A DNA stretch of 64,000 bases. It comes from Actinokineospora alba (GTDB lineage Bacteria > Actinomycetota > Actinomycetes > Mycobacteriales > Pseudonocardiaceae). A program made the translations under genes and the position numbers. The notes beneath the pieces were generated by a model that worked only from the letters and a program-made list of their open reading frames with translations, made no database searches and was not told the DNA's origin. Positions 54,211 through 63,519 of this stretch are shown in pieces (positions within the stretch are counted from its first letter, which is position 1; each line of letters starts with the position of its first letter). The stretch covers positions 7,192,001 to 7,256,000 of the forward strand of contig NZ_SNXU01000001.1 in assembly GCF_004362515.1 (NCBI RefSeq). Direction: 5' to 3'.

Positions 54211-54649
54211 CCTCGTCTTCGCGCGGGGCGCGATACGGGTCCGGCTCACCGGCGTGTGAGGCGCCGGAAGCGATCGCGGCGACCTCGGCGTCGGCCGCGC
54301 GGGCGCGGGCGAGCAGGTCGTCGATGTGCTTGGCGTCCTCCGGCACGGTGTCGGCCACGAACGTCAGCGTCGGGGTGAACCGGACGCCGGTGCCCTGGCC
54401 GACCATCGTGCGCAGCACGCCCTTGGCGCTTTCCAGCGCCTGAGCCGCACCCTGGCGGTCCGGCTCGGCGTCGAGCTTGTCGCCGAGCACGGTGTAGTAG
54501 ACCGTCGCGTCGTGCAGGTCGGCGGTCACTTTGGTGTCGGTGATCGTGACCCGGGCCAGACGCGGGTCTTTGACCTCGTGTTCCAACGCGGAGGCCACGA
54601 TCTGAGAGATGCGCTTCGCTAGTTTGCGGGCGCGGGGTGCGTCGGCCAC
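54194..54649 (-). CDS. rbfA: Ribosome-binding factor A
   Basis: The 151-residue protein binds the 30S subunit late in maturation. The KH-like core (RARKLAKRISQIVASALEHEVKDPRL, RVTITDTKVTADLHDATVYYTV) is followed by an acidic tail (PREDEDDDED). Standard place after infB, with DUF503 between them. Confidence 0.96.
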   Translation of the reverse strand: MADAPRARKLAKRISQIVASALEHEVKDPRLARVTITDTKVTADLHDATVYYTVLGDKLDAEPDRQGAAQALESAKGVLRTMVGQGTGVRFTPTLTFVADTVPEDAKHIDDLLARARAADAEVAAIASGASHAGEPDPYRAPREDEDDDED

Positions 54650-54715
54650 GACGCTCCCCCTTTCGGCTTGAACTTCATTCGGCTGTGCTGATAACTGCTG
54701 GACTGATCTCTGCTG

Positions 54716-55012
54716 CTAGTCGTCGTCCGGTCCCAGCAAACGGCGCCGGGCGGACAACAGTTCCAACTCCGGACGCCCGGCGACCAGACGCTCGCAGGCG
54801 TCTAGGAGATCGCGGACGTGCGAAGCTTCCGCGGCGACCGCGGCCACCCCGATCAACGCCCGGCGGTGCAGGTCCTGGTGGCCCGCCTCGGCGGCGGACA
54901 CCTCGAACCTACGCCGCAACTCGGCGACGACGGGTTTGACCACGGAACGCTTCTGCTTGAGCGAGTGGACGTCTCCGAGGAGCACGTCCAATTCGAGCGC
55001 ACCTACGTACAA
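54716..55012 (-). CDS. DUF503 family protein (YlxP-like)
   Basis: The 98-residue protein has the family start VGALELDVLLGDVHSLKQKRSVVKP and a basic, probably RNA-contacting C-terminus (LLSARRRLLG). It is conserved next to infB/rbfA and implicated in ribosome assembly (RbfA-like) in Bacillus. It lies 66 bp before rbfA and after the infB terminator. Confidence 0.92.
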   Translation of the reverse strand: MYVGALELDVLLGDVHSLKQKRSVVKPVVAELRRRFEVSAAEAGHQDLHRRALIGVAAVAAEASHVRDLLDACERLVAGRPELELLSARRRLLGPDDD

Positions 55013-55036
55013 CAGGCATCACCAAGGGGAGTCAAG

Positions 55037-55064
55037 CCGGGGCGCCCGCGAACGGGCGCCCCGG
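55037..55064 (-). terminator. infB hairpin terminator
   Basis: CCGGGGCGCCCG pairs with CGGGCGCCCCGG around a CGAA tetraloop, 9 bp after the infB stop. It should attenuate transcription before DUF503. Confidence 0.85.
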
Positions 55065-55073
55065 CGGCTGACA

Positions 55074-58000
55074 TCAGGCGCGCGGCTTCTCGCGCATCTC
55101 GTAGGTCTCGATCAGGTCGCCGACCCGCAGGTCGTTGTACGACCCGAGCGTCAGACCACACTCGAAGCCCTCGCGGACCTCGGTCGCGTCGTCCTTGAAG
55201 CGACGAAGCGAGCTGATCGGCAGACCCTCGTTGATCACGACACTGTCGCGGATCAGGCGGGCCTTGGCGTTGCGTCGGATCTCGCCGGACATGACCATGC
55301 AACCGGCGATGGTGCCGACCTTGGACGACTTGAACACGTCGCGAACCTCCGCGCGGCCCAGCTCGACCTCTTCGTAGATCGGCTTGAGGAGACCCTTGAG
55401 GGCCGCCTCGATCTCGTCGATCGCCTGGTAGATCACCGTGTAGTAGCGCACGTCGATGCCCTCGCGGTTCGCGAGTTCGGTCGACTTGCCCTCGGAGCGG
55501 ACGTTGAACCCGATCACGATCGCGTCGGACGCGGTCGCCAGGTTGATGTCGCCCTCGGTGATGCCACCGACGCCGCGGTGGATGACCCGCAGCTCGACCT
55601 CGTCGCCGATATCGATCTTCGTGAGCGCGTCCTCGAGTGCCTCGACGGTACCCGAGTTGTCGCCCTTGATGATCAAGTTGAGCGAGCTGGTCTCCTTCAG
55701 CGCCGCGTCGAGGTCTTCCAGGCTGACGCGCTTGCGCCTGGTGGCGTTGAGCGCCGCCCGGTTCCTCGCCGCGCGCCGCTCGGCGATCTGCCGTGCGGTG
55801 CGGTCTTCCTCGACCACGAGGAACGTGTCGCCCGCGCCGGGAACCGACGTCAGACCGATCACCTGGACCGGCCGCGACGGCAGGGCCACGGTGACGTCCT
55901 CGTTGAACTCGTCGACCATCCGACGCACACGACCGTAGGCGTCACCGGCGACGATGGAGTCACCCACGCGCAGCGATCCGCGCTGGACGAGCACCGTGGC
56001 GACCGGACCGCGACCGCGGTCGAGGTGCGCCTCGATGGCAACGCCCTGGGCTTCCATGTCGGGGTTGGCCCGCAGGTCGAGCGCCGCGTCCGCCGTCAGC
56101 AGGATCGCCTCGAGCAGCCCGTCGATGTTCACGGCCTGCTTGGCCGAGATGTCGACGAACATGGTGTCGCCGCCGTACTCCTCGGCGACCAGCCCGTACT
56201 CGGTGAGTTGCTGGCGGATCTTCTGCGGGTTCGCGCCTTCCTTGTCGATCTTGTTGACCGCGACCACGACCGGCACGCTGGCGGCCTGGGCGTGGTTGAT
56301 CGCCTCGACCGTCTGCGGCATGACGCCGTCGTCCGCGGCCACCACGATCACGGCGATGTCGGTCGCCTGGGCACCACGCGCACGCATGGCGGTGAACGCC
56401 TCGTGACCCGGGGTGTCGATGAAGGTGATGAGGCGCTCGACGCCCTCAAGGGAGGTCGCGACCTGGTAGGCACCGATGTGCTGGGTGATGCCACCGGCCT
56501 CGCCCTCGTGCACGGTCGTCTTACGGATCGTGTCGAGGAGTCGGGTCTTACCGTGGTCGACGTGACCCATGACGGTGACGACCGGCGGGCGAGCCTGCAG
56601 GTCTTCCTCGCCACCGGCGTCGTCGCCGTAGCTGATCTTGAACGAGTCAAGCAGCTCGCGGTCTTCCTCCTCCGGAGAAACGACCTGAACCGTGTAGTTC
56701 ATCTCGGAGCCGAGCAGCTCCAGGATCTCGTCCGAGACCGACTGGGTCGCGGTGACCATCTCACCGAGGTGGAACAGCACCTGCACCAGCGAGGCCGGGT
56801 TGGCGTTGATCTTGTCGGCGAAGTCGGTCAGCGAGGCGCCACGAGCGAGCCGGATCGTCTCGCCACTGCCCTTGGGCAGGCGGACGCCGCCGACGCTGGG
56901 CGCCTGCATGTTGTCCATGTACTCCTGGCGCTTCTGCCGCTTCGACTTGCGGCCACGCCGAGAAGGACCACCGGGGCGACCGAAGGCACCCGCGGCACCG
57001 CCGCGACCGCCGCCGCCACCGGGACGACCACCGCCGCCACGGAAACCGCCGCCGCCACCGGCCGGAGCACCGGCACCAGGGCCGCCGCCGCCGGGACCGC
57101 CGCGGTAGCCACCGCCGCCGCCACCACCGGGACCGCCACCAGGGCCGCCACGGAAGCCGCCGCCACCGCCGCCGCCACCGGGACCGCCGCGGAAACCTCC
57201 GCCGCCGCCACCGGGACCGCCGCCGGGACCGCCACGAGGACCGCCGGGACCGCCACCAGGGCCGCCACGAGGTCCACCGGGACCGCCGCCAGGACCGCCG
57301 CGACCGCCACCCGCGGGGCGGGCGGGGCGAGGCGGCATCATGCCGGGGTTGGGCCGAGGCGGCATGTTGCCCGGCGTCGGGCCACCGGCCGGACGCGGAC
57401 CGCCGGGTGCGCGGTCGCCACGAGGGGCGCCCGCGGGACGGCCTTCACCAGGCCGGGCCGGGCCACGCTCGCCACCGGCGGGCGCGCCGCCGGGGGTGGG
57501 ACCCGCGGGTCCCGGACGCTGGCCGCCGCCCGGACGCTGGGCGGGAGTGCCGCCACCGACGCCGAACGGGTTGTTGCCGGGACGCGGCGCGCGCGGACCG
57601 GGCTTGGGGGACTGCGTCTTGGGTGGAACAACCGCGCCAGGCTTCTCCGCAGCGGCGGGCCGCTCGGCGGGCTTGGCGGCGGGCTTGGGCTGCTGCTGCT
57701 GAGCCGGGGCCGGAGCCGGGGCTTCCGCCGCGGCCGCCGGGGCCTGCACCTCGCGCACGGGCTCGGGCTTCGGCGCGGGCTTGGGAGCCGGCTTCGGTCC
57801 GGGCATCGCGGGCTTGGGGCCGCTCGGCGCTGCTGCTGCCGGGGTGCTCGCGACCGGAGCCGCCGGGGCCGGAGCGGACTGCTCGGGCTTCGGCGCGGGC
57901 GCGGGCGGGCGTGGGGCCGGCTTGGGGCCGGGTCGCGGCGCGGGCTTCGCGTCGCTTCCGCCCTTGCCGGGGTATGCATCCCGCAACCTGCGGGCTACCG

Positions 58001-58124
58001 GCGCCTCCACGGTGGAGGACGCAGACTTCACGAACTCGCCCAGATCCTTCAACTTGGCGAGTACATCCTTACTGGTGACTCCGAGCTCTTTTGCCAGCTC
58101 GTGCACACGGGCCTTACCTGCCAC
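55074..58124 (-). CDS. infB: Translation initiation factor IF-2 (long form)
   Basis: GTPase that places fMet-tRNA in the ribosome. Of 1016 residues, the first ~50 are the IF2_N helix (VHELAKELGVTSKDVLAKLKDLGEF), then about 270 residues of Pro/Ala- and then Gly/Arg-rich low complexity (runs of GGPGGGPGGPRGG near 250-340), a second IF2_N copy, and the GTPase core with G1 GHVDHGKT (~518-525), NKID and SA motifs, followed by domains II-IV. The Gly-rich run is unusually long, as in other actinomycetes. Confidence 0.97.
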   Translation of the reverse strand: MAGKARVHELAKELGVTSKDVLAKLKDLGEFVKSASSTVEAPVARRLRDAYPGKGGSDAKPAPRPGPKPAPRPPAPAPKPEQSAPAPAAPVASTPAAAAPSGPKPAMPGPKPAPKPAPKPEPVREVQAPAAAAEAPAPAPAQQQQPKPAAKPAERPAAAEKPGAVVPPKTQSPKPGPRAPRPGNNPFGVGGGTPAQRPGGGQRPGPAGPTPGGAPAGGERGPARPGEGRPAGAPRGDRAPGGPRPAGGPTPGNMPPRPNPGMMPPRPARPAGGGRGGPGGGPGGPRGGPGGGPGGPRGGPGGGPGGGGGGFRGGPGGGGGGGGFRGGPGGGPGGGGGGGYRGGPGGGGPGAGAPAGGGGGFRGGGGRPGGGGGRGGAAGAFGRPGGPSRRGRKSKRQKRQEYMDNMQAPSVGGVRLPKGSGETIRLARGASLTDFADKINANPASLVQVLFHLGEMVTATQSVSDEILELLGSEMNYTVQVVSPEEEDRELLDSFKISYGDDAGGEEDLQARPPVVTVMGHVDHGKTRLLDTIRKTTVHEGEAGGITQHIGAYQVATSLEGVERLITFIDTPGHEAFTAMRARGAQATDIAVIVVAADDGVMPQTVEAINHAQAASVPVVVAVNKIDKEGANPQKIRQQLTEYGLVAEEYGGDTMFVDISAKQAVNIDGLLEAILLTADAALDLRANPDMEAQGVAIEAHLDRGRGPVATVLVQRGSLRVGDSIVAGDAYGRVRRMVDEFNEDVTVALPSRPVQVIGLTSVPGAGDTFLVVEEDRTARQIAERRAARNRAALNATRRKRVSLEDLDAALKETSSLNLIIKGDNSGTVEALEDALTKIDIGDEVELRVIHRGVGGITEGDINLATASDAIVIGFNVRSEGKSTELANREGIDVRYYTVIYQAIDEIEAALKGLLKPIYEEVELGRAEVRDVFKSSKVGTIAGCMVMSGEIRRNAKARLIRDSVVINEGLPISSLRRFKDDATEVREGFECGLTLGSYNDLRVGDLIETYEMREKPRA

Positions 58125-58209
58125 TGCTCTCCTAGTCCGGGAGGTCGGCGGCAGACCCGTCGACCTCGTCCTATCGTCGCGCGTTCATGTCTTCAGCTTC
58201 ACGGCTGAC

Positions 58210-58563
58210 TCATGACGGGTCGACCTGCTTCCTGTCTTCTTCCACGGTGTGGGGTCGTCCCACACCACTTCCCGCGAGGCGCTCTATCTCCGCTCGCACC
58301 ACGTCCACGCCGAGGACCCCCAGGACCTTGAAGGCCCTGGTGAACGCCCGTCGCTTCTCGGCCAAGGCCAGACATCCCTGGTCGGGGTGAATCCATGCGC
58401 CCCGACCGGGCATCCGGCGCCGCGGATCGGGGACCACGTCCCCGTCCACGAGCACTACCCGCAGCAACTTCTTGTCCGCCGCCCGGACGCGGCAACCGAC
58501 ACAGGTCCGTACCGGGCTTGCGCCATCGGGACGTGCGGAGACCGGTTCCTGACGATGAACCAC
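58210..58563 (-). CDS. ylxR: YlxR/DUF448 RNA-binding protein
   Basis: The 117-residue protein has the RTCVGCRVRAADKKLLRVV motif and PGRGAWIHPDQGCLALA, the DUF448 fold (CVGCR) that binds RNA. It is conserved between nusA and infB. Gap to infB 85 bp. Confidence 0.95.
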   Translation of the reverse strand: MVHRQEPVSARPDGASPVRTCVGCRVRAADKKLLRVVLVDGDVVPDPRRRMPGRGAWIHPDQGCLALAEKRRAFTRAFKVLGVLGVDVVRAEIERLAGSGVGRPHTVEEDRKQVDPS

Positions 58564-58584
58564 GATCAGTCTATCCCGTCAAGC

Positions 58585-59589
58585 TCAGTCGGCCGAACCG
58601 GATACCGGAGCGGGGGCCGCCGCGTCGCTGCGGATGTCGATGCGCCAGCCGGTGAGCCGGGCCGCGAGCCGGGCGTTCTGCCCTTCCTTGCCGATGGCGA
58701 GGGAAAGCTGGAAGTCCGGGACGACGACCCGGGCCGTCTTGGCCCGCTCGTCCACCACCGTGACCGAGACCACCTTGGCGGGCGAGAGCGCGTTGCCGAC
58801 GAACGTCGCCGGGTCGTCCGACCAGTCGATGATGTCGATCTTCTCGCCTGCCAGCTCGCTCATCACGTTGCGCACGCGCGCGCCCATCGGGCCGATGCAC
58901 GCGCCCTTGGCGTTGACGCCGGAGACCGACGTGCGGACCGCGATCTTGGACCGGTGTCCCGCTTCGCGCGCGACCGCCGGGATCTCGACGGTGCCGTCGG
59001 CGATCTCGGGGACCTCCAGCGCGAACAGCCTGCGGACCAGGTTGGGGTGCGTGCGCGAGAGCGTGATCTGCGGGCCGCGGTTGCCGCGGGCGACGCCGAC
59101 GACGTAGCACTTGATCCGGGTGCCGTGCTCGTAGCTCTCGCCGGGGACCTGCTCGACCGCGGGCAGCACGCCCTCGGTGTCGCCGACCTGCACGATCACC
59201 ATGCCGCGCGAGTTCGCCCGGGTGTCACGCTGCACGACACCGGCGACGATCTCGCCCTCCTTGGCGGAGAACTCGCCGAAGGTGCGCTCGTGCTCGGCGT
59301 CGCGCAGCCGCTGCAGGATGACCTGCCGGGCGGTGGTCGCGGCGATCCGGCCGAAGCCCTCGGGGGTGTCGTCCCACTCCTCTTCGACCTGGCCGTCGGC
59401 GCCGGTCGTGTACGCCAGGACCCGGACCAGGCCGCTGCGCTTGTCGATGTCGATGCGCGCGTGCGGCTGGTGGCCCTCGGTGTGCTTGTACGCGGTCAAC
59501 AGCGCGGTCTCGATGGCGTCGATCACCGTCTCGAACGGGATGTCCTTGTCGCGCTCGATCGCCCGCAGCGCGGCGATGTCAACGTTCAT
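58585..59589 (-). CDS. nusA: Transcription termination/antitermination protein NusA
   Basis: The 334-residue protein has the N-terminal polymerase-binding domain (MNVDIAALRAIERDKDIPF), S1 (GEIVAGVVQRDTRANSRGMVIVQVG) and two KH domains (PGVKAKGACIGPMGARVR, GRDDPATFVGNALSPAKV). It lacks the acidic C-terminal repeats of E. coli NusA, as usual here. It overlaps rimP (ATGA). Confidence 0.95.
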   Translation of the reverse strand: MNVDIAALRAIERDKDIPFETVIDAIETALLTAYKHTEGHQPHARIDIDKRSGLVRVLAYTTGADGQVEEEWDDTPEGFGRIAATTARQVILQRLRDAEHERTFGEFSAKEGEIVAGVVQRDTRANSRGMVIVQVGDTEGVLPAVEQVPGESYEHGTRIKCYVVGVARGNRGPQITLSRTHPNLVRRLFALEVPEIADGTVEIPAVAREAGHRSKIAVRTSVSGVNAKGACIGPMGARVRNVMSELAGEKIDIIDWSDDPATFVGNALSPAKVVSVTVVDERAKTARVVVPDFQLSLAIGKEGQNARLAARLTGWRIDIRSDAAAPAPVSGSAD

Positions 59590-60155
59590 CGCGCGTCCTC
59601 CTCACCATCGGACGCTCGACCTTCGAGCATCGCCAACTCCGCCACCGGCGGTTGCTTGAATTCCACTTCGATCACGGCGTGCGCGATGTCGGCGTACCCG
59701 ACCCGCCGCAGCTTGCCGTCGACCAGCATCTCCACGCCGCCCTCGGGCTCCTCGTCGGCCGCGCCGACCCGGCCGGTGAACTCGGCGCCCTCGACCGGCC
59801 GGACCTTGACCAGCCGCAGCTTGGCCCGGCGCCAGTGGCGGGGCCGGGTCAGCGGGCGGTCGAGCCCGGGGGAGGTGACTTCCAGGGTGTACGGGCCGCC
59901 GAGGACCTCGTCGTGCTCGTCGAGCACCGCCGAGACGGCTCGGCTGACCGCGGCGACCTCGTCGAGTTCGACCCCGTCGTCGCCGTCGACCACGACCTTG
60001 ACCTGGCGCCTGCGCCCGGCCTGCGCGACGTCGAGCTGCTCGAGTTCGAAACCGGTCGACGCGACGGCCTCGGCCACGATCGGCTCCAGCGCCGCCGCGG
60101 CCGGGTTGGTGGGCGCGGCGTTCGTTCCGCTGTCGCGATGTCGCTGGTTGGCCAC
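59586..60155 (-). CDS. rimP: Ribosome maturation factor RimP
   Basis: The 189-residue protein has the RimP pattern STGFELEQLDVAQAGRRRQVKVVVDGDDGVELDEVAAVSR and YTLEVTSPGLDRPLTRPRHWRR. It helps 16S rRNA maturation. First gene of the operon; GTG 60155. Confidence 0.95.
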   Translation of the reverse strand: MANQRHRDSGTNAAPTNPAAAALEPIVAEAVASTGFELEQLDVAQAGRRRQVKVVVDGDDGVELDEVAAVSRAVSAVLDEHDEVLGGPYTLEVTSPGLDRPLTRPRHWRRAKLRLVKVRPVEGAEFTGRVGAADEEPEGGVEMLVDGKLRRVGYADIAHAVIEVEFKQPPVAELAMLEGRASDGEEDAR

Positions 60156-60325
60156 GTCGGTGCCGCTCCCCTGTTCAGGTAGGTGGTGCGATTGTCTGCC
60201 GGTCGGCGATGAGACACACCGACCGTGGTCACCTAGCGTATCTCGCCCACCGGGACCGGGCTGCCGCAGGCGATCATCCGGCAGCGTGGCAGGCCCGAAC
60301 GGGTGGCCTGGCAGGATGACTTACT

Positions 60326-60811
60326 GTGATCCCCTCGGCGAGACAGACAACGGTGAGCCGCCGCGCGTTGTTCCGCGCGGCCGGTGCCACAGCCGCCACG
60401 GTCGCGGTGGGCGCGTGCACGGGCGAGCCGGACAAGCCACGGCCACCGGACCCCCTGGTCGAGCTGGCCGCGCAGGCCCGCGCCGACGCCGAAGCGGCCA
60501 CCGCGATGGCCGCGCTGGTCCCCCCGGCCGCCGAGATCGCCTCGATCCGCGGCGAGCACGCGAAGGTGCTGCAGGCCGAGGTCGACCGCGAACGGCCGCC
60601 GGTGAGCAGCTCGGGCGCGCCCGCCCCGACGTCGGCTTCGCCACAGGCGACGCCGTCGGACGCCGCCACCGCCCGGCAGCAGCTGTTGGACGCCCTGATC
60701 GCGGCCGAGGAGAAGGCCTCGGCGGTGGTCCCGGCCGTCCCCCGCTACCGCGCGGGCATGGTCGGCTCGGTCGCCGCGGCGTGCGCGAGCCTGCGGGAGG
60801 TCCTGGCATGA
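60326..60811 (+). CDS. Tat-exported lipoprotein, 161 residues
   Basis: The N-terminus MIPSARQTTVSRRALFRAAGATAATVAVGACTGEP holds a twin-arginine-like RR and a lipobox (VGAC). The rest is helical (Ala/Glu-rich), with a Pro/Ser linker. GTG 60326. It overlaps the ferritin-like gene (ATGA) and is probably its periplasmic partner. Confidence 0.85.
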   Translation: MIPSARQTTVSRRALFRAAGATAATVAVGACTGEPDKPRPPDPLVELAAQARADAEAATAMAALVPPAAEIASIRGEHAKVLQAEVDRERPPVSSSGAPAPTSASPQATPSDAATARQQLLDALIAAEEKASAVVPAVPRYRAGMVGSVAAACASLREVLA

Positions 60812-61260
60812 ACCAGCAACCCACACTTCCGGACGACACCGTGGCAGCCGTTCAGGCCGCGCTCGGCACGGAGCATGCCGCGATCTGGGTGTACGGCCTG
60901 GTCAGCGCCTTCCTCAAGGCGTCATTCGACGCCCCGATCCGCGACGGCGCCACGGCCCACCGCGCCCGCCGCGACGCGATCGCACGGCTGCTGGGGCGGT
61001 TCGGGAAGACGCCGGAGCCCGCGAAGGCGGCGTATCTGACCCCGCAGCCCGTGACCGACGAGGCCTCGGCGCTGGCGGTGCTGGTGACGGCCGAACAGGA
61101 CGCCACGGTGGCGTGGCGGGCGGCGCTGGAACGGTGTGACGACGCCGACGTGCGGAAGACGGCGTTGGAGGGTCTGACGTCGGCGGCGGTGCGGGCGACG
61201 AGGTGGCGCAAGCTGGCCGGAATCGCCCCGCTCACTTCCGCGCAGCCGGGGCTTCCCTAG
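60808..61260 (+). CDS. DUF4439 ferritin-like protein
   Basis: The 150-residue helical protein (LGTEHAAIWVYGLVSAFL; RRDAIARLL; TAEQDATVAWRAALERC; AAVRATRWRKLAGI) matches DUF4439, ferritin-like four-helix bundles. No signal peptide, so it is cytoplasmic. This pair beside rimP is conserved in actinobacteria. Function unknown. Confidence 0.85.
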   Translation: MNQQPTLPDDTVAAVQAALGTEHAAIWVYGLVSAFLKASFDAPIRDGATAHRARRDAIARLLGRFGKTPEPAKAAYLTPQPVTDEASALAVLVTAEQDATVAWRAALERCDDADVRKTALEGLTSAAVRATRWRKLAGIAPLTSAQPGLP

Positions 61261-62003
61261 ATCTTGGCGCCCAGCCTGATCGCGTCGGCGCACACGTCAT
61301 CCAGCAGCTTCTCGGCCACTTTGTCCTTTTTGTATTTCTTGGCATCCACGGCGAAGTCGGCCTCGACGATCGTCACGTCGCGGCCCACCACGGTGGAGGC
61401 ATAGCCGTCGTTGCCGGTGAGGCGCTCGACTCCCGCGATCTTGACGGCGCCGCCCTTCACCACGTCGCTGATGTTGCCGGTGCCCGACTGCTCGGTCAGG
61501 TCCTCCAGGGCCTGCGCGTCCTCATCGGAGCGCATGCGGACCCTGGAGACCGAGACCAGAATCTCCTTGCCATCGACCTGAGTCGTGTAGAGCGCCTGGG
61601 CGAGCGACTCGCATGGCGTTCGCCGAAGAAACGTCTGGATGTCGTCGTAGGCGTGCTTCGCGCAGTCGGTCTCTCTGCTCGGATTCGGCATGCTCTTGTG
61701 GGCGACGAACTTGTAAACGCCCTCTTGGGGAGCGGGCGTGGTTTGCTGCGGACCGGCACCGCCACCGGCAGATTTGTCGTTGATCTGGATGTACCAGTAG
61801 ACAACCCCCGACAGGACGGCCACCGCCACCAGGCCCAGGATCCGCATCGCCCACGTCATCGCCGGGGCGGGCTCCGGTTCGGGCTGCTCCTCGGTGAACC
61901 GGAACGGCTCGTCGCGGCGGGGCGCGTCCGTCACGCGCGGGATCCACTCCGTCTCACCGGGGCGGTGCTGCGGAGGCTGTCCTGGACGCTGGGGTGCCGA
62001 CAC
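61257..62003 (-). CDS. Single-pass membrane protein, 248 residues
   Basis: A Pro/Arg-rich cytoplasmic start (MSAPQRPGQPPQHRPGE), one helix (MRILGLVAVAVLSGVVYWYIQI), then an extracytoplasmic domain with a Cys pair (TDCAKHAYDDIQTFLRRTPC) and Cys near the end. Function unknown. Its stop overlaps the convergent ferritin-like gene by 4 bp. Confidence 0.75.
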   Translation of the reverse strand: MSAPQRPGQPPQHRPGETEWIPRVTDAPRRDEPFRFTEEQPEPEPAPAMTWAMRILGLVAVAVLSGVVYWYIQINDKSAGGGAGPQQTTPAPQEGVYKFVAHKSMPNPSRETDCAKHAYDDIQTFLRRTPCESLAQALYTTQVDGKEILVSVSRVRMRSDEDAQALEDLTEQSGTGNISDVVKGGAVKIAGVERLTGNDGYASTVVGRDVTIVEADFAVDAKKYKKDKVAEKLLDDVCADAIRLGAKI

Positions 62004-62073
62004 GACTGGTCACCGTAAACGGTCTGGGCGCCGCGCGTCAGGTCGACTGGTGAATTAGTTGCGAATGTCCAGT

Positions 62074-63075
62074 TCAGCGCAGTGCGGCCAGCGCGAGGTC
62101 GACATCCTCCTCGGTCGAGTACAGGTGGAACGCCAGCCGCGTGCGGCCCGCGCGGGACGCGCAGCGGATGCCGGCGGCGATCAGGGATTCCGCGGGGCGG
62201 TCGATGGACACGATGGCCGAGCCCGCGGGCGGCAGGTCCATGCCCGCCAGGAACTTGTCGGCGAGGCCGACGCAGTGGGCGTGGACGTCGTTCATGTCCA
62301 ACCCCGCGAGCCACGGCAGCGCGCTCGCGGCGCCGACCTGGGCGAACCAGTCCGGGGACAGGTCGAACGCCCGCGCGCTCGACGCGAGGCGCAGTGGGAG
62401 GCCGTAGACGGTGTCCCACGGGTCCTCCCCCGCGTACCAGTTGGCGCCGACCGGCTTGGTCAGCTCCTCGGCGTCCGGCCGGATCGCCAGCCAGGCCGAC
62501 CCGCGCGGGGACATCAGCCACTTGTAACTGCCGCCGACCACCCAGTCCGCCCAGCCGAGGTCGAGCGGCAGCCAACCCGCGGCCTGCGTGACGTCGAGCA
62601 GCACCCGGGTGCCGGAGGCGCGCAGGCCTGCCAAGTCGACGATCGAGCCGTCGGCCGACTGCACGACGCTGACCGCGACAAGGTCGAACTCGGACGCGCG
62701 CTCGGCGATCTGGGCGAGCGGCACCTCCGTGACGGTGATTCCGCGACCCTGCGCGGCGAACGGGAACGTCGCGCTGGTGAACTCGCCTGCCGCGACGAGC
62801 ACCCTGGTCCCGTCGGGAATGCCCGAGGCGACCTGCCCGACCAGCTGGGACACGCCCGACGCGATCGCCACCCGGTCGGCGTCGACGCCGACGATCCGGG
62901 CCCACGCGGCCCGTGCGGTCGCGACCGGCTGGTCGAACTCGGGGGCGTTGATCTCCCCGCGTCGCCAGCGGTCGATCACCTCCGCCATGGCGTCGGCCGC
63001 GAAGGCCGGTGGGACACCGATGCTGGCGGTGTTGAGGTACCCGGCGGGGACGTCGAACCGCTCTCCGTAAGCCAT
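62074..63075 (-). CDS. Aminotransferase class V / PLP enzyme
   Basis: The 333-residue PLP enzyme has the fold-type I class V layout: YLNTASIGVPP, DVTQAAGWLPLDLG, and the Schiff-base Lys in GGSYKWLMSPRG. ATG 63075 (MAYGERF) is preferred over GTG 63081. It may be a cysteine desulfurase-like or aminotransferase; substrate unknown. Divergent from yjbQ. Confidence 0.85.
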   Translation of the reverse strand: MAYGERFDVPAGYLNTASIGVPPAFAADAMAEVIDRWRRGEINAPEFDQPVATARAAWARIVGVDADRVAIASGVSQLVGQVASGIPDGTRVLVAAGEFTSATFPFAAQGRGITVTEVPLAQIAERASEFDLVAVSVVQSADGSIVDLAGLRASGTRVLLDVTQAAGWLPLDLGWADWVVGGSYKWLMSPRGSAWLAIRPDAEELTKPVGANWYAGEDPWDTVYGLPLRLASSARAFDLSPDWFAQVGAASALPWLAGLDMNDVHAHCVGLADKFLAGMDLPPAGSAIVSIDRPAESLIAAGIRCASRAGRTRLAFHLYSTEEDVDLALAALR

Positions 63076-63104
63076 GCGCACGCTTTCGACCTTACGGTGG
63101 ACTC

Positions 63105-63515
63105 GTGCACAGTGAGGAAATCGAGATCAACACCGGGGACACCGAGGTCGTCGTGGACCTGACCGACCGGTGCGCCCGCTTCCTGACCGACGCCGACGCC
63201 ACCGACGGCCTGCTCCACGTCTGGGTCCCGCACGCGACCGCGGGCCTGGCGGTGATCGAGACCGGCGCGGGCAGCGACACCGACCTCCTGCGGGCCCTGG
63301 GCGACCTGCTGCCCGCGGACAACCGCTGGCGGCACCGCCACGGCAGCCCCGGCCACGGCCGCGACCACGTCCTCCCGGCGTTCCTGCCGCCCTACGCGAG
63401 CATCCCCGTCATGGCCGGGACGCTCGCCCTGGGCACCTGGCAGTCGATCTGCCTGGTCGACACCAACACCGACAACCCGGTCCGCAAAGTCCGCCTCAGC
63501 TACCTCCCGGCCTGA
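63105..63515 (+). CDS. yjbQ: YjbQ/UPF0047 family protein
   Basis: The 136-residue protein has VWVPHATAGLAVIE, GHGRDHVLPAFLPPYASIPV and LGTWQSICLVD motifs of UPF0047, reported to have phosphatase/thiamine-phosphate-synthase-like activity. GTG 63105. Confidence 0.88.
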   Translation: MHSEEIEINTGDTEVVVDLTDRCARFLTDADATDGLLHVWVPHATAGLAVIETGAGSDTDLLRALGDLLPADNRWRHRHGSPGHGRDHVLPAFLPPYASIPVMAGTLALGTWQSICLVDTNTDNPVRKVRLSYLPA

Positions 63516-63519
63516 CGGT

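Noticed and set aside
54936..58208. 1090-residue open frame on + opposite infB
   Set aside because: Antisense shadow with Ala/Thr/Gly-rich low complexity created by the Gly-rich infB codons.
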